A stretch of 60,794 bases of DNA from Vibrio genomosp. F10 str. ZF-129 (GTDB lineage Bacteria > Pseudomonadota > Gammaproteobacteria > Enterobacterales > Vibrionaceae). The notes beneath the pieces are model-generated. The model was given only the letters and a program-made list of their open reading frames with translations. It made no database searches and had not been told where the DNA came from. Positions 24,805 to 34,191 of this stretch are shown here, piece by piece (positions within the stretch are counted from its first letter, which is position 1; each line of letters begins with the position of its first letter). Both the position numbers and the translations under genes were made by a program. Where the stretch lies: contig NZ_AJYQ02000002.1 in assembly GCF_000287055.2 (NCBI RefSeq), positions 1 through 60,794 of the forward strand, given 5' to 3'.

Positions 24805-25127
24805 AGAGTTCGATTGTCCTATTTATCTTAGTCGTATTCGCACCGATGAATAATGCGATAGCATATGAAGACTACATGAATGATTTTGGTTTAATTATGG
24901 TTAACAACCTTATTGAAATCGAGATTGAAAAGGCCTGTAACTCTCATGTTTCAGAAGCAGGGTTCATTGAGATTGATGTAGACTCAAACTGCATACTTAA
25001 AGTGAATACTCTTCGCAATAAAATAGCATCAGCCCCTAACAGTGATGGTTACCTTGAAGGGATCGATATATTTATGAGGAAAAATTCTATACCGATCATT
25101 GTAGGTATGGAAAACCGTACTGATTGA
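24801..25127 (+). CDS. Small secreted hypothetical protein
   Basis: 108-aa protein with a Sec signal peptide (residues 1-21, cleavage after AIA). The mature part has two cysteines that may pair. It overlaps the nuclease stop (ATGA), so it is translated with it, an unusual pairing of a nuclease and an exported protein. Function unknown. Confidence 0.62.
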   Translation: MKSSIVLFILVVFAPMNNAIAYEDYMNDFGLIMVNNLIEIEIEKACNSHVSEAGFIEIDVDSNCILKVNTLRNKIASAPNSDGYLEGIDIFMRKNSIPIIVGMENRTD

Positions 25128-25397
25128 ATCGATAAAAATCATGAACGAACATGCCCTCAATCGGCTTATTGACGCCTTAGGCGCTTTACTTATCATTTAA
25201 GCCTCCAGTTGCAGACAATCGATTTCAGGTGTAATCTGAACAGATCGCCAAGGCGATTGGGTAAATACAACCTGAGTTGCGCTTAGACTCCAACGTATGA
25301 ATTTAAATTGATACATCCAGACCGATTTATGTTGAATATTCTCAAACAACTACTATTGGCTGATAATTAAGCGCCAGCTGAAGTAAGAGGTTTGATT
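25128..25397. other. Intergenic region with a 19-codon frame
   Basis: 270 bp. ATG at 25141 opens a 19-codon frame to 25200 (amphipathic peptide ending ALLII) without a good ribosome site, so expression is doubtful. Nothing else was seen. Confidence 0.3.
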
Positions 25398-27143
25398 ATG
25401 ATCGACTCGAAATCCGGTTACGCCACATTTTGTAGATCCATTCACGATTGGCTTAAGCATTTAGGCCACGACATTAAACTAGCAAGCGTTCGAGAGCGGG
25501 TAGCTACTTCTTATCAGTACCGGACCACCAGCGCATTACTCTCTGATTTACCCATTGAATTTGAAGTTTCATTCATTCCTAAGCTTATTGATGAGCTCAA
25601 CGAGCATCATCGCATTTCAATCATGGTTAACTATCACCAGTTTCCTTTTGATGCCGGTTTTGTATTAAGTGAATCTGAAGCAAGGATTGTGTGGGATTCA
25701 TTTAAGACATCCATTCGCATAGACAATAATAGCCCAGTTGGTGGAATAGCTTTGTTGCTTAGGGGGCTAACCAAAGATAGCTTTGACAGTATGCCGCCGC
25801 CTAATGGCCTAAGGCCAAATGGTAAAGGTAAGTGGTATTGCTCAAAGGAAAACGAACTCACTGAAATGCTTGACGCGATCACCATCGACCCCTTGACTTT
25901 GTTTGATCCCAAAAGCATTACCCCAGAATTAGTGCAAAACATAGTTAGCAATCTTAAAGAGCTGATCATTGAATATTGGGATAAAAACGCATCGTGGCAC
26001 CTAAACACTTGTGTGGCGAATTTGCTTTCTGCAGAGCACATCAACGCAAAGGGCCTACCTGTCGATGTCTCTCAGGACATTGATACTCCTTTTTCTCAAT
26101 GGGTTTCTGGGTCGAATGAGTTGCTCTCACTACCACCTCAACAACTTATGACTATAAATCACCCTTTTCGAACGACCTTGACTGGGTCATCAACGTTTGA
26201 GGAAGCGCTTTATTTCGAATTGGTTGATATGGTACTTGGTCGATATTTGTTTAATTCAGACTCTTCAAAGAGTGTAGAAAAAAACCTTTGGGGCGTTCTT
26301 CAAAGTGTATCGCCATGTTCAGACAAACATCAATATTTCACATATTACCAGACCTTTATCTACAGCCCTGAATTTAAAGAGGCTCTAGGGTTGCTCTCCA
26401 AAGAATGGCTCAACTCTCAAACTAATTGGACTAAGCCCTTAAGAGAACTGGCTGTCATTCCCTTCAGTCAACCAAAAGTCGAAACAGATAAGTACTACAC
26501 ACGACAAAATTGTTTGAGTCATTCTATCGTGTTGAGTGATGGTGTAAAAATGTGGGTATCCCCACTAGACAGAAGTGTTGATGAGTTTGGTTATCATGAT
26601 GAGTATGTGAGCTTCGATGTAGACGATGAAGAAGAGTTTGATGATGAGGAAATACTTCCTTTTGAAAACCCATTCTGTATAGAAGAGATTGCAGTTGATA
26701 GAACCTTAGAGGCAGGAGAAACTGACTTCATTGTTTTCGGGTATTTTTTTTCAAATCTCACAAATGCAAGCGAGCTTGGTCGGCACTACGATCTTATGGA
26801 CTCAATTAGCCAGGACCTCTCTAATATCTCTCGATTTGTTAAAAAGTCGAATATCAATAGTCTTTCTACGAATTCAGTTTTTTACATGTCGGAATTACTG
26901 CTATCTCAGCCTGTAAATCTTGAAGAACTCGCTCGGGAGTTTAACCGAGCATTTTTAGCCAATGAGACTGCTTTGTCAGATACCATGGTCATCATTAACA
27001 CAAGCTGCTTTACCGATCGATACTACATTGGTTATCCGTATGGAAGCGCCCCTGCTCTTCAGAAAGAGTACCTTGAGTTTGTGAATAAATTCGTTCAGGC
27101 AATAGAACCTTATGCAGGAGAGGTTCATCTTTTTAGCGCATAA
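25398..27143 (+). CDS. Large hypothetical protein
   Basis: 581-aa soluble protein. It has an acidic run near residues 405-420 (DDEEEFDDEE) and conserved-looking W, P and G positions throughout, but no domain I can name. AGAGGTTTGATT precedes the ATG. A strong terminator follows directly, so it is probably a single-gene transcript. The size and lack of recognised motifs make it a candidate for an undescribed cargo function. Confidence 0.68.
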   Translation: MIDSKSGYATFCRSIHDWLKHLGHDIKLASVRERVATSYQYRTTSALLSDLPIEFEVSFIPKLIDELNEHHRISIMVNYHQFPFDAGFVLSESEARIVWDSFKTSIRIDNNSPVGGIALLLRGLTKDSFDSMPPPNGLRPNGKGKWYCSKENELTEMLDAITIDPLTLFDPKSITPELVQNIVSNLKELIIEYWDKNASWHLNTCVANLLSAEHINAKGLPVDVSQDIDTPFSQWVSGSNELLSLPPQQLMTINHPFRTTLTGSSTFEEALYFELVDMVLGRYLFNSDSSKSVEKNLWGVLQSVSPCSDKHQYFTYYQTFIYSPEFKEALGLLSKEWLNSQTNWTKPLRELAVIPFSQPKVETDKYYTRQNCLSHSIVLSDGVKMWVSPLDRSVDEFGYHDEYVSFDVDDEEEFDDEEILPFENPFCIEEIAVDRTLEAGETDFIVFGYFFSNLTNASELGRHYDLMDSISQDLSNISRFVKKSNINSLSTNSVFYMSELLLSQPVNLEELAREFNRAFLANETALSDTMVIINTSCFTDRYYIGYPYGSAPALQKEYLEFVNKFVQAIEPYAGEVHLFSA

Positions 27144-27174
27144 AAAAAGGGGAGCCATGAGCTCCCCTTTTGTT
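27144..27174. terminator. Bidirectional rho-independent terminator
   Basis: Stem AAAAGGGGAGC/GCTCCCCTTTT with a 5-nt loop between A- and T-runs. It ends the 25398-27143 gene and can also end the leftward transcript from 29.4 kb. Confidence 0.88.
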
Positions 27175-27188
27175 ATTACTTACTTCAA

Positions 27189-27364
27189 TTAGTCGACGGT
27201 GGATGTTCCGTAAAACTCACCCATCGTTAATTTACGTTTGATATTGGTGTTATTACACACCGCGTAACGGCCATACTTTTCATTTCCAAAGTACTCCCAA
27301 TCATACTGATCAAGTGACCAATCTTTTTCATCACTACGAAAGCATTCACGTTGTTAGTTTTCAT
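27189..27364 (-). pseudogene. Frameshifted small gene coupled to the 686-aa gene
   Basis: ATG at 27364 overlaps the TGA of the upstream gene (ATGA), the usual coupled arrangement. Its own frame gives an unlikely peptide. In another frame 53 codons starting near 27350 read as real protein (RECFRSDEKDW and NEKYGRYAVC segments, end at 27189) but with a stop just upstream and no start. One shift within the first five codons would join the two. Inactivated gene, sequencing error or frameshifting are all possible. Confidence 0.55.
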
Positions 27365-29421
27365 AAGATTACTCCAAATTCATGGTGTTGGCTTTCGACA
27401 CTAAATCGAGCCTCTAGAACCATATTAAGAACAGTATCCGCAAGATTCGTCAGGTTATCGGTTAGCCCATTTAATGAGCCAATCACGTTATTCGGGTTAT
27501 CTTGCTCAGTGACATCGAGTACGAGGTCCCAGTCCGTTTCACTTAACATCGTGAATCGAAGAGAAACATCGGCACCATAAGCCGTCAGCAAGTGCGTGAT
27601 GCAACTCCCTTCTTCGTCTTTGATGTACTCTGTTATCTGTTTTGAAATACCATCAACATCAGTATTCTTGTTCTCAATACTATTGAACACATCACTGAAA
27701 TTCATCAGTTCAGAATATTCAATTGCGGCAGAATCAATCAGCTCTTCGGTTTTGTCTTCTAGAGTTTCCCATAAATCGGCAATAAGCCCTTCATCCCCCA
27801 TTTTGACTGTGATAAAGACATACTCTTCTTTAAAAGGTCGAATGATGTAGGAGTCCGGTGTACTTTCAATTTGATTAAAGTAATCGTCTTTGAACGTAAA
27901 TTGTGGATAGGTAAGGTCATAACCAGACGTACCGCCTAGATACAGACCATTCTTATCCAATATCACTTTGACGTTGACAAAGTCTTTACCGTTGGTCTTG
28001 CCATTTGTAAGAGTGAAGGGTAATTGAAAGACAGGTGCGTTTAACCCGACATGTTTGTTAGGCATAAAACTCAAAATAGGGGCGAACCCTTCTTTGATTT
28101 TTACTATCTCTTTAACATGGAAGCCAAGTAAATCAATAATGGCTGGGTTAGGCTGCTCCTCTATCATGAAGTCCAGTTGGTCATGATAAAGCGCATACAT
28201 TGTAAGGAACTCAATTTCGATGATGTTCTGATCTTCAATATTGAGTTTGGCATAGTTAAAATCAGTATAGTAATCAGTGATTCTATCAAACCATTCGACA
28301 TACTTCGGACCATATTGCTCATTGCTTAAGTATTCATGCATCGTCGAATACCCATGCAGTTGTGCTACGTGCGTGGAATATTCACTTAAGAGCTTAGAGA
28401 TAGAAATTGCAGATCTTAAGTCCTCACAAAACTTTTCGCGACTCGTTGGAAAATCAGTTGAAGCCCAAGTACCCGTGTAATAAACACCTTTAAAAATGCG
28501 TTCATCATATGGGACCATTTGGTTTCTCTTATGGTATCCGACTTCAAATAAGGCTTTTAAAAACCTAACTTGCAGCTTCCCGTTATTGATTGAAGCCTGT
28601 GATTCTATTGCGCTATTGGCAATGATGTTCAGTACATCCCATTGCAAAAACCCTTCAATTGGCGTATCCATTTGATTGATCGTGTCGGTCAAGGCTGTTT
28701 GGAATTCTGATAATACTTCGAGCATCGAGCGTCCTAGGCCCATTTGCTTATTCTTAATGAATTGAGTAAAGAACTCATTGATACTTTCTGATGTCAGCTG
28801 ATCGTTTAATGATGCACGGTCAGTGTTTTTCTTGGTGAAGTACCCAATGAAATCAGTCATTGCTGCTTTTAAGCACTCGTTATGAGTTGCGTATAGTGGA
28901 GCAATAAAGCCGGTATTGCTGTCGTATGTGGGTTGTGCCAGATTAAAATCTGGACACTTAACAGGGGTTGAGTCCTTGTAGACCCCAGGTATTTCAGGTG
29001 AATTTACTAAGCGTGAATCCAGTGGTTCTTCAATGTTCAGGAAATGATCAATCGTATTCCTGACCGCTTGAATTTTTACGCTTAGATTAAAAATTGCCCC
29101 ATTATGATTTCGTTTGATGTCATCTTCCCACTTACGTGAGTCTTTAACAAAACCCTTCAGAGCAAGTTTTTCGGAGCGGCGTTCTTTCTCGCGTTTGGCA
29201 TTCACATGCTCTTGACGTAAAGTCCACAATCTTTCTTCCTGCTCAATGAGAGCATTAATGGCCGCTTCATACTCAAGCTGAGTGCTGTGCTTTACAACCA
29301 TGCTATTTATAGCGACCGTTGCTGCTGATAGACCTCGATCGTAGCCATCAAGATTTTTTGGCATTCTTTGGCGAAGCTCGCGTACGGCGGCTTCAATGAT
29401 TTTAGAAAGGGATGCTTTCAT
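27361..29421 (-). CDS. Large hypothetical protein with coiled-coil N-terminus
   Basis: 686-aa soluble protein. Residues about 50-130 are charged and helical (QEERLWTLRQE, KREKERRSEK) and look like a coiled coil; the rest is mixed with many aromatic residues. The start is set by GCACAAGGAAATATCACC; the longer frame to 29451 ignores it. The leader has a CCACCAGCTGGTGG hairpin and an AGCGTT/AACGCT stem but no pseudoknot match. No family recognised. Confidence 0.7.
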   Translation of the reverse strand: MKASLSKIIEAAVRELRQRMPKNLDGYDRGLSAATVAINSMVVKHSTQLEYEAAINALIEQEERLWTLRQEHVNAKREKERRSEKLALKGFVKDSRKWEDDIKRNHNGAIFNLSVKIQAVRNTIDHFLNIEEPLDSRLVNSPEIPGVYKDSTPVKCPDFNLAQPTYDSNTGFIAPLYATHNECLKAAMTDFIGYFTKKNTDRASLNDQLTSESINEFFTQFIKNKQMGLGRSMLEVLSEFQTALTDTINQMDTPIEGFLQWDVLNIIANSAIESQASINNGKLQVRFLKALFEVGYHKRNQMVPYDERIFKGVYYTGTWASTDFPTSREKFCEDLRSAISISKLLSEYSTHVAQLHGYSTMHEYLSNEQYGPKYVEWFDRITDYYTDFNYAKLNIEDQNIIEIEFLTMYALYHDQLDFMIEEQPNPAIIDLLGFHVKEIVKIKEGFAPILSFMPNKHVGLNAPVFQLPFTLTNGKTNGKDFVNVKVILDKNGLYLGGTSGYDLTYPQFTFKDDYFNQIESTPDSYIIRPFKEEYVFITVKMGDEGLIADLWETLEDKTEELIDSAAIEYSELMNFSDVFNSIENKNTDVDGISKQITEYIKDEEGSCITHLLTAYGADVSLRFTMLSETDWDLVLDVTEQDNPNNVIGSLNGLTDNLTNLADTVLNMVLEARFSVESQHHEFGVIL

Positions 29422-29451
29422 GGTGATATTTCCTTGTGCGTTGTGTTTCAT

Positions 29452-29465
29452 TCCACCAGCTGGTG
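29452..29465 (-). promoter_or_regulatory. CCACCAGCTGGTGG leader palindrome
   Basis: Perfect 14-bp palindrome in the leader of the 686-aa gene, identical to those in the leaders at 36.96 and 51.61 kb. It may act as an RNA hairpin or as a DNA site. Confidence 0.65.
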
Positions 29466-29522
29466 GAGTGAAGCGTTAAAGACTCAACAACCTAGCTAAA
29501 CGCTAAAGGTGCCGAACTGGTA

Positions 29523-29819
29523 TTAGATAGGTTGAACAAAAAAGTCGAGTGTATCGGTAACTTCATAGTTTGTAATTTTGAGTAAATCGATATCGCTCAT
29601 CCAAAAATAAATGGGTACAGCTTTTTGTACATCTTCCAACTCTTTGCAGATTTCATTCGTGCTAAGAGGTTTGTTTTCAGTATCAATATTGATATCCGAT
29701 CTGTTCATAAAGTTGTTATCAACGAATGTCGGGAAAGCCGTGGGGCCATCCTTGATGTGGACTTTAACTTGCTTTTCAGAGTGAGCTTTAAGTAACGCTA
29801 AAAGTTCTTTACGTTTCAT
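29523..29819 (-). CDS. Hypothetical protein with leader-type ribosome site
   Basis: 98-aa soluble protein. ACACACAAGG followed by CACACACGT precedes the ATG, a variant of the shared ribosome site. Upstream, CAGCAATAG/CTATTGCTG (29873-29896) forms a strong hairpin in place of the pseudoknot. Function unknown. Confidence 0.62.
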   Translation of the reverse strand: MKRKELLALLKAHSEKQVKVHIKDGPTAFPTFVDNNFMNRSDINIDTENKPLSTNEICKELEDVQKAVPIYFWMSDIDLLKITNYEVTDTLDFFVQPI

Positions 29820-29872
29820 ACGTGTGTGCCTTGTGTGTTAAAGATTTAGTTAGGGACGGGTGATACAGCAAT

Positions 29873-29896
29873 AGCAAAATTCTATTGCTGAACTAG
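29873..29896 (-). promoter_or_regulatory. 9-bp leader hairpin
   Basis: CAGCAATAG/CTATTGCTG with a 7-nt loop, upstream of the 29523-29819 gene. Its CAGC/GCTG base matches P3 of the pseudoknot leaders, so it may be a degenerate relative. Confidence 0.5.
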
Positions 29897-29913
29897 ATAC
29901 TCGAGATGGTGTT

Positions 29914-30222
29914 TTATTCTTGATAGAACTTTAACCAGGGTGATGATGACGGCATAAGCCTGTGATACAAGCCATTGATGAACTCTAATCCATCTTCAGT
30001 AACCTGACCTAATGTCTCGGTACCGGACTCTCTCATCAGCCTTAGTAAATGGTCTTTATTACCAAACCAGCTTTGCTTCACGCTGGGACAGCTATCGGGT
30101 TTTGGGATTGAAAACACAGTACCTTCTGAATCGGCGTAAAGATTCCAATTAGCCGTACCAATAAAGATACATTTAAGGTGGCACAAATTACGGCGTTCGC
30201 CTTTTGCGTTCCTAATAATCAT
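29914..30222 (-). CDS. Leader-controlled small protein
   Basis: 102-aa basic soluble protein. N-terminal segment MIIRNAKGERRNLCHL; a Ser/Pro-rich C-terminus. CACACAAGGAAATACTGC precedes the ATG, and a pseudoknot leader lies 80 nt upstream. No family recognised. Confidence 0.65.
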   Translation of the reverse strand: MIIRNAKGERRNLCHLKCIFIGTANWNLYADSEGTVFSIPKPDSCPSVKQSWFGNKDHLLRLMRESGTETLGQVTEDGLEFINGLYHRLMPSSSPWLKFYQE

Positions 30223-30303
30223 GCAGTATTTCCTTGTGTGTTTGCTATGAATTTAGCGATATAGAATGAAGCACTAAGTGGTAATAGTGGAGGTATTAAA
30301 AAG

Positions 30304-30348
30304 GATGCCAGCAAGGTGCTGCGATAAATGGATAGCATCGAATTATCG
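30304..30348 (-). promoter_or_regulatory. Pseudoknot leader RNA, copy 5 (GATGC type, changed P1)
   Basis: Leftward sense: P1 CGAUAA/UUAUCG, P2 GAUGC/GCAUC, P3 CAGCA/UGCUG. A CACTA/TAGTG hairpin (about 30272-30290) follows before the ribosome site of the 29914-30222 gene. Confidence 0.86.
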
Positions 30349-30489
30349 TGTTGAATTTACAGTATGTCGATACTTAAACTAATAATCAAATGATAGACAA
30401 CTTTAATGTGTATTTTCTGACGAGGGCACGGTTGTCCATAGGAAGATTGATTAAATGATTTTCAAGTTAGTATTGCTCGGCCTCTCAAG

Positions 30490-30951
30490 CTATCGGTCCA
30501 AACGACGAACCTCAGTGATTGGACGAAGAGTATTCGATGATTTGGCAAAACAAAACATTTTTAGGTCATATTCATCACTCAATGGACTGGCCAAACACCC
30601 AATAGGTAACACTTCACCTTTCTCTGAATAGCGATACGAAAGCATGGGGGTCGCGCCTTGTCTAACTATCTCGTAAACAGCCCAAGCGCCATGCATTTCC
30701 GAATTACACTCTGTGGGCTTTTGGACCAAGTCCCCGAACTTCAGTATATGGCCATCAGAGTCGCACAAGCCAGTGGAATCAAGCAATTTAGTTGCGGTAT
30801 TGATGGTATCAACATGTTCGTTTGAACCCTCCATTATCAATCTAACGGCAGCGAGAAAAGCTATTTTATACTCGTTATTGGCAATGGCTTCATTGTCCTG
30901 AATGCGTTGCAAGGTAGTGCTAACGAGTTGATCATCTTTTATTGTAGCCAT
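30490..30951 (-). CDS. Hypothetical protein
   Basis: 153-aa soluble protein, helical in the first 60 residues with a beta-rich middle. GAGAGGAACCCAGA precedes the ATG; it has no leader element. Function unknown. Confidence 0.62.
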   Translation of the reverse strand: MATIKDDQLVSTTLQRIQDNEAIANNEYKIAFLAAVRLIMEGSNEHVDTINTATKLLDSTGLCDSDGHILKFGDLVQKPTECNSEMHGAWAVYEIVRQGATPMLSYRYSEKGEVLPIGCLASPLSDEYDLKMFCFAKSSNTLRPITEVRRLDR

Positions 30952-30991
30952 TCTGGGTTCCTCTCATTCATCCATCATAGCGCTATGGAAT

Positions 30992-31300
30992 TTATGACTT
31001 ATTACTGAATATCGTAAAGATATCGTCTAGTTTTCTACCAATAATAACAACCAAGGCCAGAGAGAACACAAACATCACCATTCCGCCCATTAAGGCATTC
31101 AACCAATCGGTAGGATTGAGTTCAACAAAAAGGACTGCCCATGGGGTTTCGGAGTCAATAAACAGCCCCATTCCGTTCATAACTATTGCAACAGTTAATA
31201 GTTTGAAGCTGCTTACTTCTTTATGAGTACCACTTCCTAAAGTGATTTTGCATAGGGCAACAATAATTAAAACCACCTTGAATACCCATTTATCTCGCAT
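30992..31300 (-). CDS. Small three-helix membrane protein
   Basis: 102-aa protein with hydrophobic segments near residues 6-20, 30-50 and 68-90, so an inner-membrane protein. It lies 40 bp upstream of the 30490 gene and may be co-transcribed. The ribosome site is weak. No family recognised. Confidence 0.55.
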   Translation of the reverse strand: MRDKWVFKVVLIIVALCKITLGSGTHKEVSSFKLLTVAIVMNGMGLFIDSETPWAVLFVELNPTDWLNALMGGMVMFVFSLALVVIIGRKLDDIFTIFSNKS

Positions 31301-31516
31301 AATTGGTTAATTAACCTAATATGGATATTATTCTAATTTCTGCTGTTTCTAAAGTCGATGATTGAATGTCATGTTGAGTATAGTCATATGCTAATCGTGA
31401 CTCGTTCCGACCTAGATTTCAACGACAAGCCAGAGAATATTGTCATTTGTTGTGCTGTTTGGTACACTAATCAAATTAGGTTATTGCACATTATTGCAGC
31501 ACACAAGGAAATACAA

Positions 31517-31783
31517 ATGCGAACTTCGAAATACGATTCCTGTTTAGCGGGTCTTGCCAAAGTGTCACTTAGCCCTATCGATGAAAAAATGGGACCGCAA
31601 GAACTCTTTACGCATGTATTGAACCATTGCGCTAATGACATTCAAGGACACGACGAAACACATTGGACAGTCGAGTTTAGTGATTCATCTCAATTGAGAG
31701 TGGTTTGTTTGGAAGATAGCTTTTTAAGAGGGGCGCACCCAACCCGATCTGACTTATCCGTTTGGGATGGCACCTTAAAGTGA
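31517..31783 (+). CDS. Small protein with leader-type ribosome site
   Basis: 88-aa soluble protein. The start is set by CACACAAGGAAATACAA just before the ATG; the longer frame from 31358 contains this site and is not used. The 140 bp upstream carry CAAC/GTTG and GACAA/TTGTC pairings but no clear pseudoknot. Function unknown. Confidence 0.62.
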   Translation: MRTSKYDSCLAGLAKVSLSPIDEKMGPQELFTHVLNHCANDIQGHDETHWTVEFSDSSQLRVVCLEDSFLRGAHPTRSDLSVWDGTLK

Positions 31784-31885
31784 AAGATGTGCCGCATGCT
31801 ATTCAATGTGGCGATATTCTAATTTTTAGTCAACTTCGCTTCACAATCAGTCATTAGATGATAATGACGTTTAATGGAGACACCC

Positions 31886-32134
31886 ATGGAATACTTTTAT
31901 TTCATTTCTTTTTTAGGGGGCGACAGGTCCAAAATTACCGTTATTGATTTGCATAACGGCACAAGCCACCAGCGTGAACAGTTCTCACCAGTCAATGATC
32001 GTGACTATCGCGATCTTAACGAGGCGCTTGTTGACGCGAAATCCTTAGCTGAAAAATACAATCTTGAATACGTGCTTTTTGATTCGCGTTATGAAAAGAG
32101 ATTAAGTGAACGAAAGGAGTTGAGCCTAAAATGA
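31886..32134 (+). CDS. Small hypothetical protein
   Basis: 82-aa soluble protein. ATG 31886 follows GGAGACACCC; the ATG at 31874 lies before this site. It overlaps the next gene by 4 bp. First of a compact group of four small genes up to 32793. Function unknown. Confidence 0.62.
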   Translation: MEYFYFISFLGGDRSKITVIDLHNGTSHQREQFSPVNDRDYRDLNEALVDAKSLAEKYNLEYVLFDSRYEKRLSERKELSLK

Positions 32135-32325
32135 ATATCTACATAAAGCTTGGGACAGGCCCAGGCAAAGTCATGCATTTATGTAACAAACACAAATTGC
32201 CAGACATTGGTGAAAAAGTGTTTGTGAAAGAGGTCAACAGACCTGAATACCCGCGCCAAGGCGCTCTGATAGATGGAATGCGCGATACGGTTAATGGCAC
32301 TTTATATCTCGCAGAAAGAATGTAG
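32131..32325 (+). CDS. Small basic protein
   Basis: 64-aa protein, overlapping the previous stop (ATGA), with a short beta-rich pattern. It is followed after 7 bp by a membrane peptide gene. Function unknown. Confidence 0.6.
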   Translation: MNIYIKLGTGPGKVMHLCNKHKLPDIGEKVFVKEVNRPEYPRQGALIDGMRDTVNGTLYLAERM

Positions 32326-32332
32326 GTGAACT

Positions 32333-32452
32333 ATGGGTACTTTTGAGCCAATTGAAATTGTGATGTTGACGATTGTTACTGCCGCCATTGTAGGTGCAAA
32401 CATATGGACCCATTGGGGTCGAAAGTGGGTCGGGGAGAGGAAAGATTCATGA
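32333..32452 (+). CDS. 39-aa single-span membrane peptide
   Basis: Short gene encoding one hydrophobic helix (about residues 8-25) followed by a basic tail. TAGGTGAACT precedes the ATG and the stop overlaps the next start (ATGA), so both ends fit an operon. Likely a small inner-membrane protein. Confidence 0.6.
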   Translation: MGTFEPIEIVMLTIVTAAIVGANIWTHWGRKWVGERKDS

Positions 32453-32793
32453 AAACTGCCGTAGTGAAAATGTCGCAAGAAGAAATCAAAGCAGGGTTAG
32501 ATGCTCGCCATGAGCAGTGCATAGTTGTTGCCGCAAGTGATGGTCACATCTGTTGGGATATTACTGACACAAGAGAACGAGAACCCATTCATGAGGTGAA
32601 ATCTGGGGATCGTTTCTGGTGTTGGAACTTTAAAGAGACGCCGAAAGGCTATACGCATGACTTTGCCAATATGGCCCCAACTGACGTCCTCATTCAAACC
32701 GATGTAGCACTCGAGCTTGTTTACATTACTGATGACAGCGAAGACCCTCAGCTGTTCATTACTGAACTAGATAAGTCGCCCAATTGGACATAA
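32449..32793 (+). CDS. Hypothetical acidic protein
   Basis: 114-aa soluble acidic protein. GGGGAGAGGAAAGATTC precedes the ATG. It has a beta-rich pattern with Trp and Cys residues in the middle. Last gene of the 31886-32793 group. Function unknown. Confidence 0.62.
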   Translation: MKTAVVKMSQEEIKAGLDARHEQCIVVAASDGHICWDITDTREREPIHEVKSGDRFWCWNFKETPKGYTHDFANMAPTDVLIQTDVALELVYITDDSEDPQLFITELDKSPNWT

Positions 32794-32921
32794 TTGAGGA
32801 TGTGTTCTTTCTGTAGAACTGCGGCCTATATCGATTGGCTGCACTAATCAACTTAATGATTTAAATATATAATTTATTTGAAATAAGATTTTAACCACCA
32901 ACCCTCACATGGAGTAACTAA

Positions 32922-33761
32922 ATGAAAACTATCAAGCTCTTGGCTCTGTCCTGTTTTACTGCATTGCTGGTAATGGGATGCGGAGGCGAAAAAATCAATA
33001 TTGAAAATGCTAAAGCCTCTTCTTATACAATCACTGACATTGAAGGACGTGAGCAAACTGTAACGATTGGAGAGCACTTTGATAACCTCAAGTTTTGTGA
33101 TTCCAGCTCGTGGGTAATGGATGCCGCAAGGGTTGAAGATGGTGAACAGGCGTACTTCGTTTGTCAGGTTAATAACCCAGAAATGATCACGATGTTGCAT
33201 GAAAATTTAGAGCTTGCGGGGGATGAGTTGACCCAATATTTTGAGCGCGAATTGTCGGTCGATAAATTTGGTATTGGTGGTTTATTGCACCGTTCAAAGA
33301 AAATGTTAGAAAATGCATCTTCTGATGGAAAGTCAGCGGCACAGTTGAGAGATCGTAAATCGGACGTCATTCAAAACCAGAAAGTCTTTGATGAGTTCAA
33401 TGCCTACACAGAAGAGGCTTATCGCTTTATGGATAAAGTGGACCTGAAAGGTATTGAATTAAGAGTTGAAGTTAGCGCCTACATTGATAACGATGGGAAG
33501 TACAAGCGATCAACGATTAATCCAAACTTTAGTTATGTATACGATGAAAACCAACGTTTCGACTCCGCCATTTTAATGAAAAGCAACATCAAAGAGTTTA
33601 TAGAAATGAATGGGGATAACGCAATGTTCTTTGAGCAAGTCGGTACCGCTTATGTAAATGAGGTTGTTTCAAGAAGAAAGATTCACATTGTACAAAGTGA
33701 TCTTATTAATTTAGTCCATCAGACAAGCAAAGAACGCATAAATACTCAGGGTAACGAATAA
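32922..33761 (+). CDS. Lipoprotein
   Basis: 279-aa predicted lipoprotein: basic start, hydrophobic core, lipobox VMGC at about residue 20. The mature part is acidic with helices and several paired cysteines. GGAGTAACTA precedes the ATG. Membrane-anchored periplasmic location inferred; no family recognised. A promoter in the preceding AT-rich 120 bp is likely. Confidence 0.72.
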   Translation: MKTIKLLALSCFTALLVMGCGGEKINIENAKASSYTITDIEGREQTVTIGEHFDNLKFCDSSSWVMDAARVEDGEQAYFVCQVNNPEMITMLHENLELAGDELTQYFERELSVDKFGIGGLLHRSKKMLENASSDGKSAAQLRDRKSDVIQNQKVFDEFNAYTEEAYRFMDKVDLKGIELRVEVSAYIDNDGKYKRSTINPNFSYVYDENQRFDSAILMKSNIKEFIEMNGDNAMFFEQVGTAYVNEVVSRRKIHIVQSDLINLVHQTSKERINTQGNE

Positions 33762-33860
33762 GTGAAGCTAAACGTCAATTTATGATTCGGTGAGCGATAC
33801 CAATGTATGGGGACGAATTTTTAAACAGGTTTGTTGTATCAATGATTAAAGGAGGCCTTC

Positions 33861-34124
33861 ATGGCTAGTGTGCTTAAGCAAGTAGCGATTATCGGATTTG
33901 ACCAACAAGGAGAAATTGTTCAAGTTAAACAGTTGTCGCTGGATTTAGCTTCAACGGATTTGAACGCGGCTAAACAAGTGGTCGAACAATTTCTAAATGA
34001 TGATTCTGACAGCGTAAAAGTCGTACTATGCAAAAGTAAGGACGTTATTTTTCATGACACCAATAAGGTCATAGAAAGACTAAAAGAAGCCACCACACAA
34101 AGAGTGTTGCCTCAAGAAGTGTAA
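33861..34124 (+). CDS. Small hypothetical protein
   Basis: 87-aa soluble alpha/beta protein; AAAGGAGGCCTTC precedes the ATG, a very strong ribosome site that implies high expression. A terminator follows. Function unknown. Confidence 0.65.
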   Translation: MASVLKQVAIIGFDQQGEIVQVKQLSLDLASTDLNAAKQVVEQFLNDDSDSVKVVLCKSKDVIFHDTNKVIERLKEATTQRVLPQEV

Positions 34125-34152
34125 CTTACCCTTCCTAAGACGGGTATCAATA

Positions 34153-34191
34153 AAAGGGCATAGTGTTAGTTTGTAACACATGCCTTTTTTG
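34153..34191 (+). terminator. Rho-independent terminator
   Basis: A stem of AAAGGGCAT-a-GTGTTA with TAACAC-ATGCCTTTT and a short loop, followed by T. It ends the 33861-34124 gene. Confidence 0.82.
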
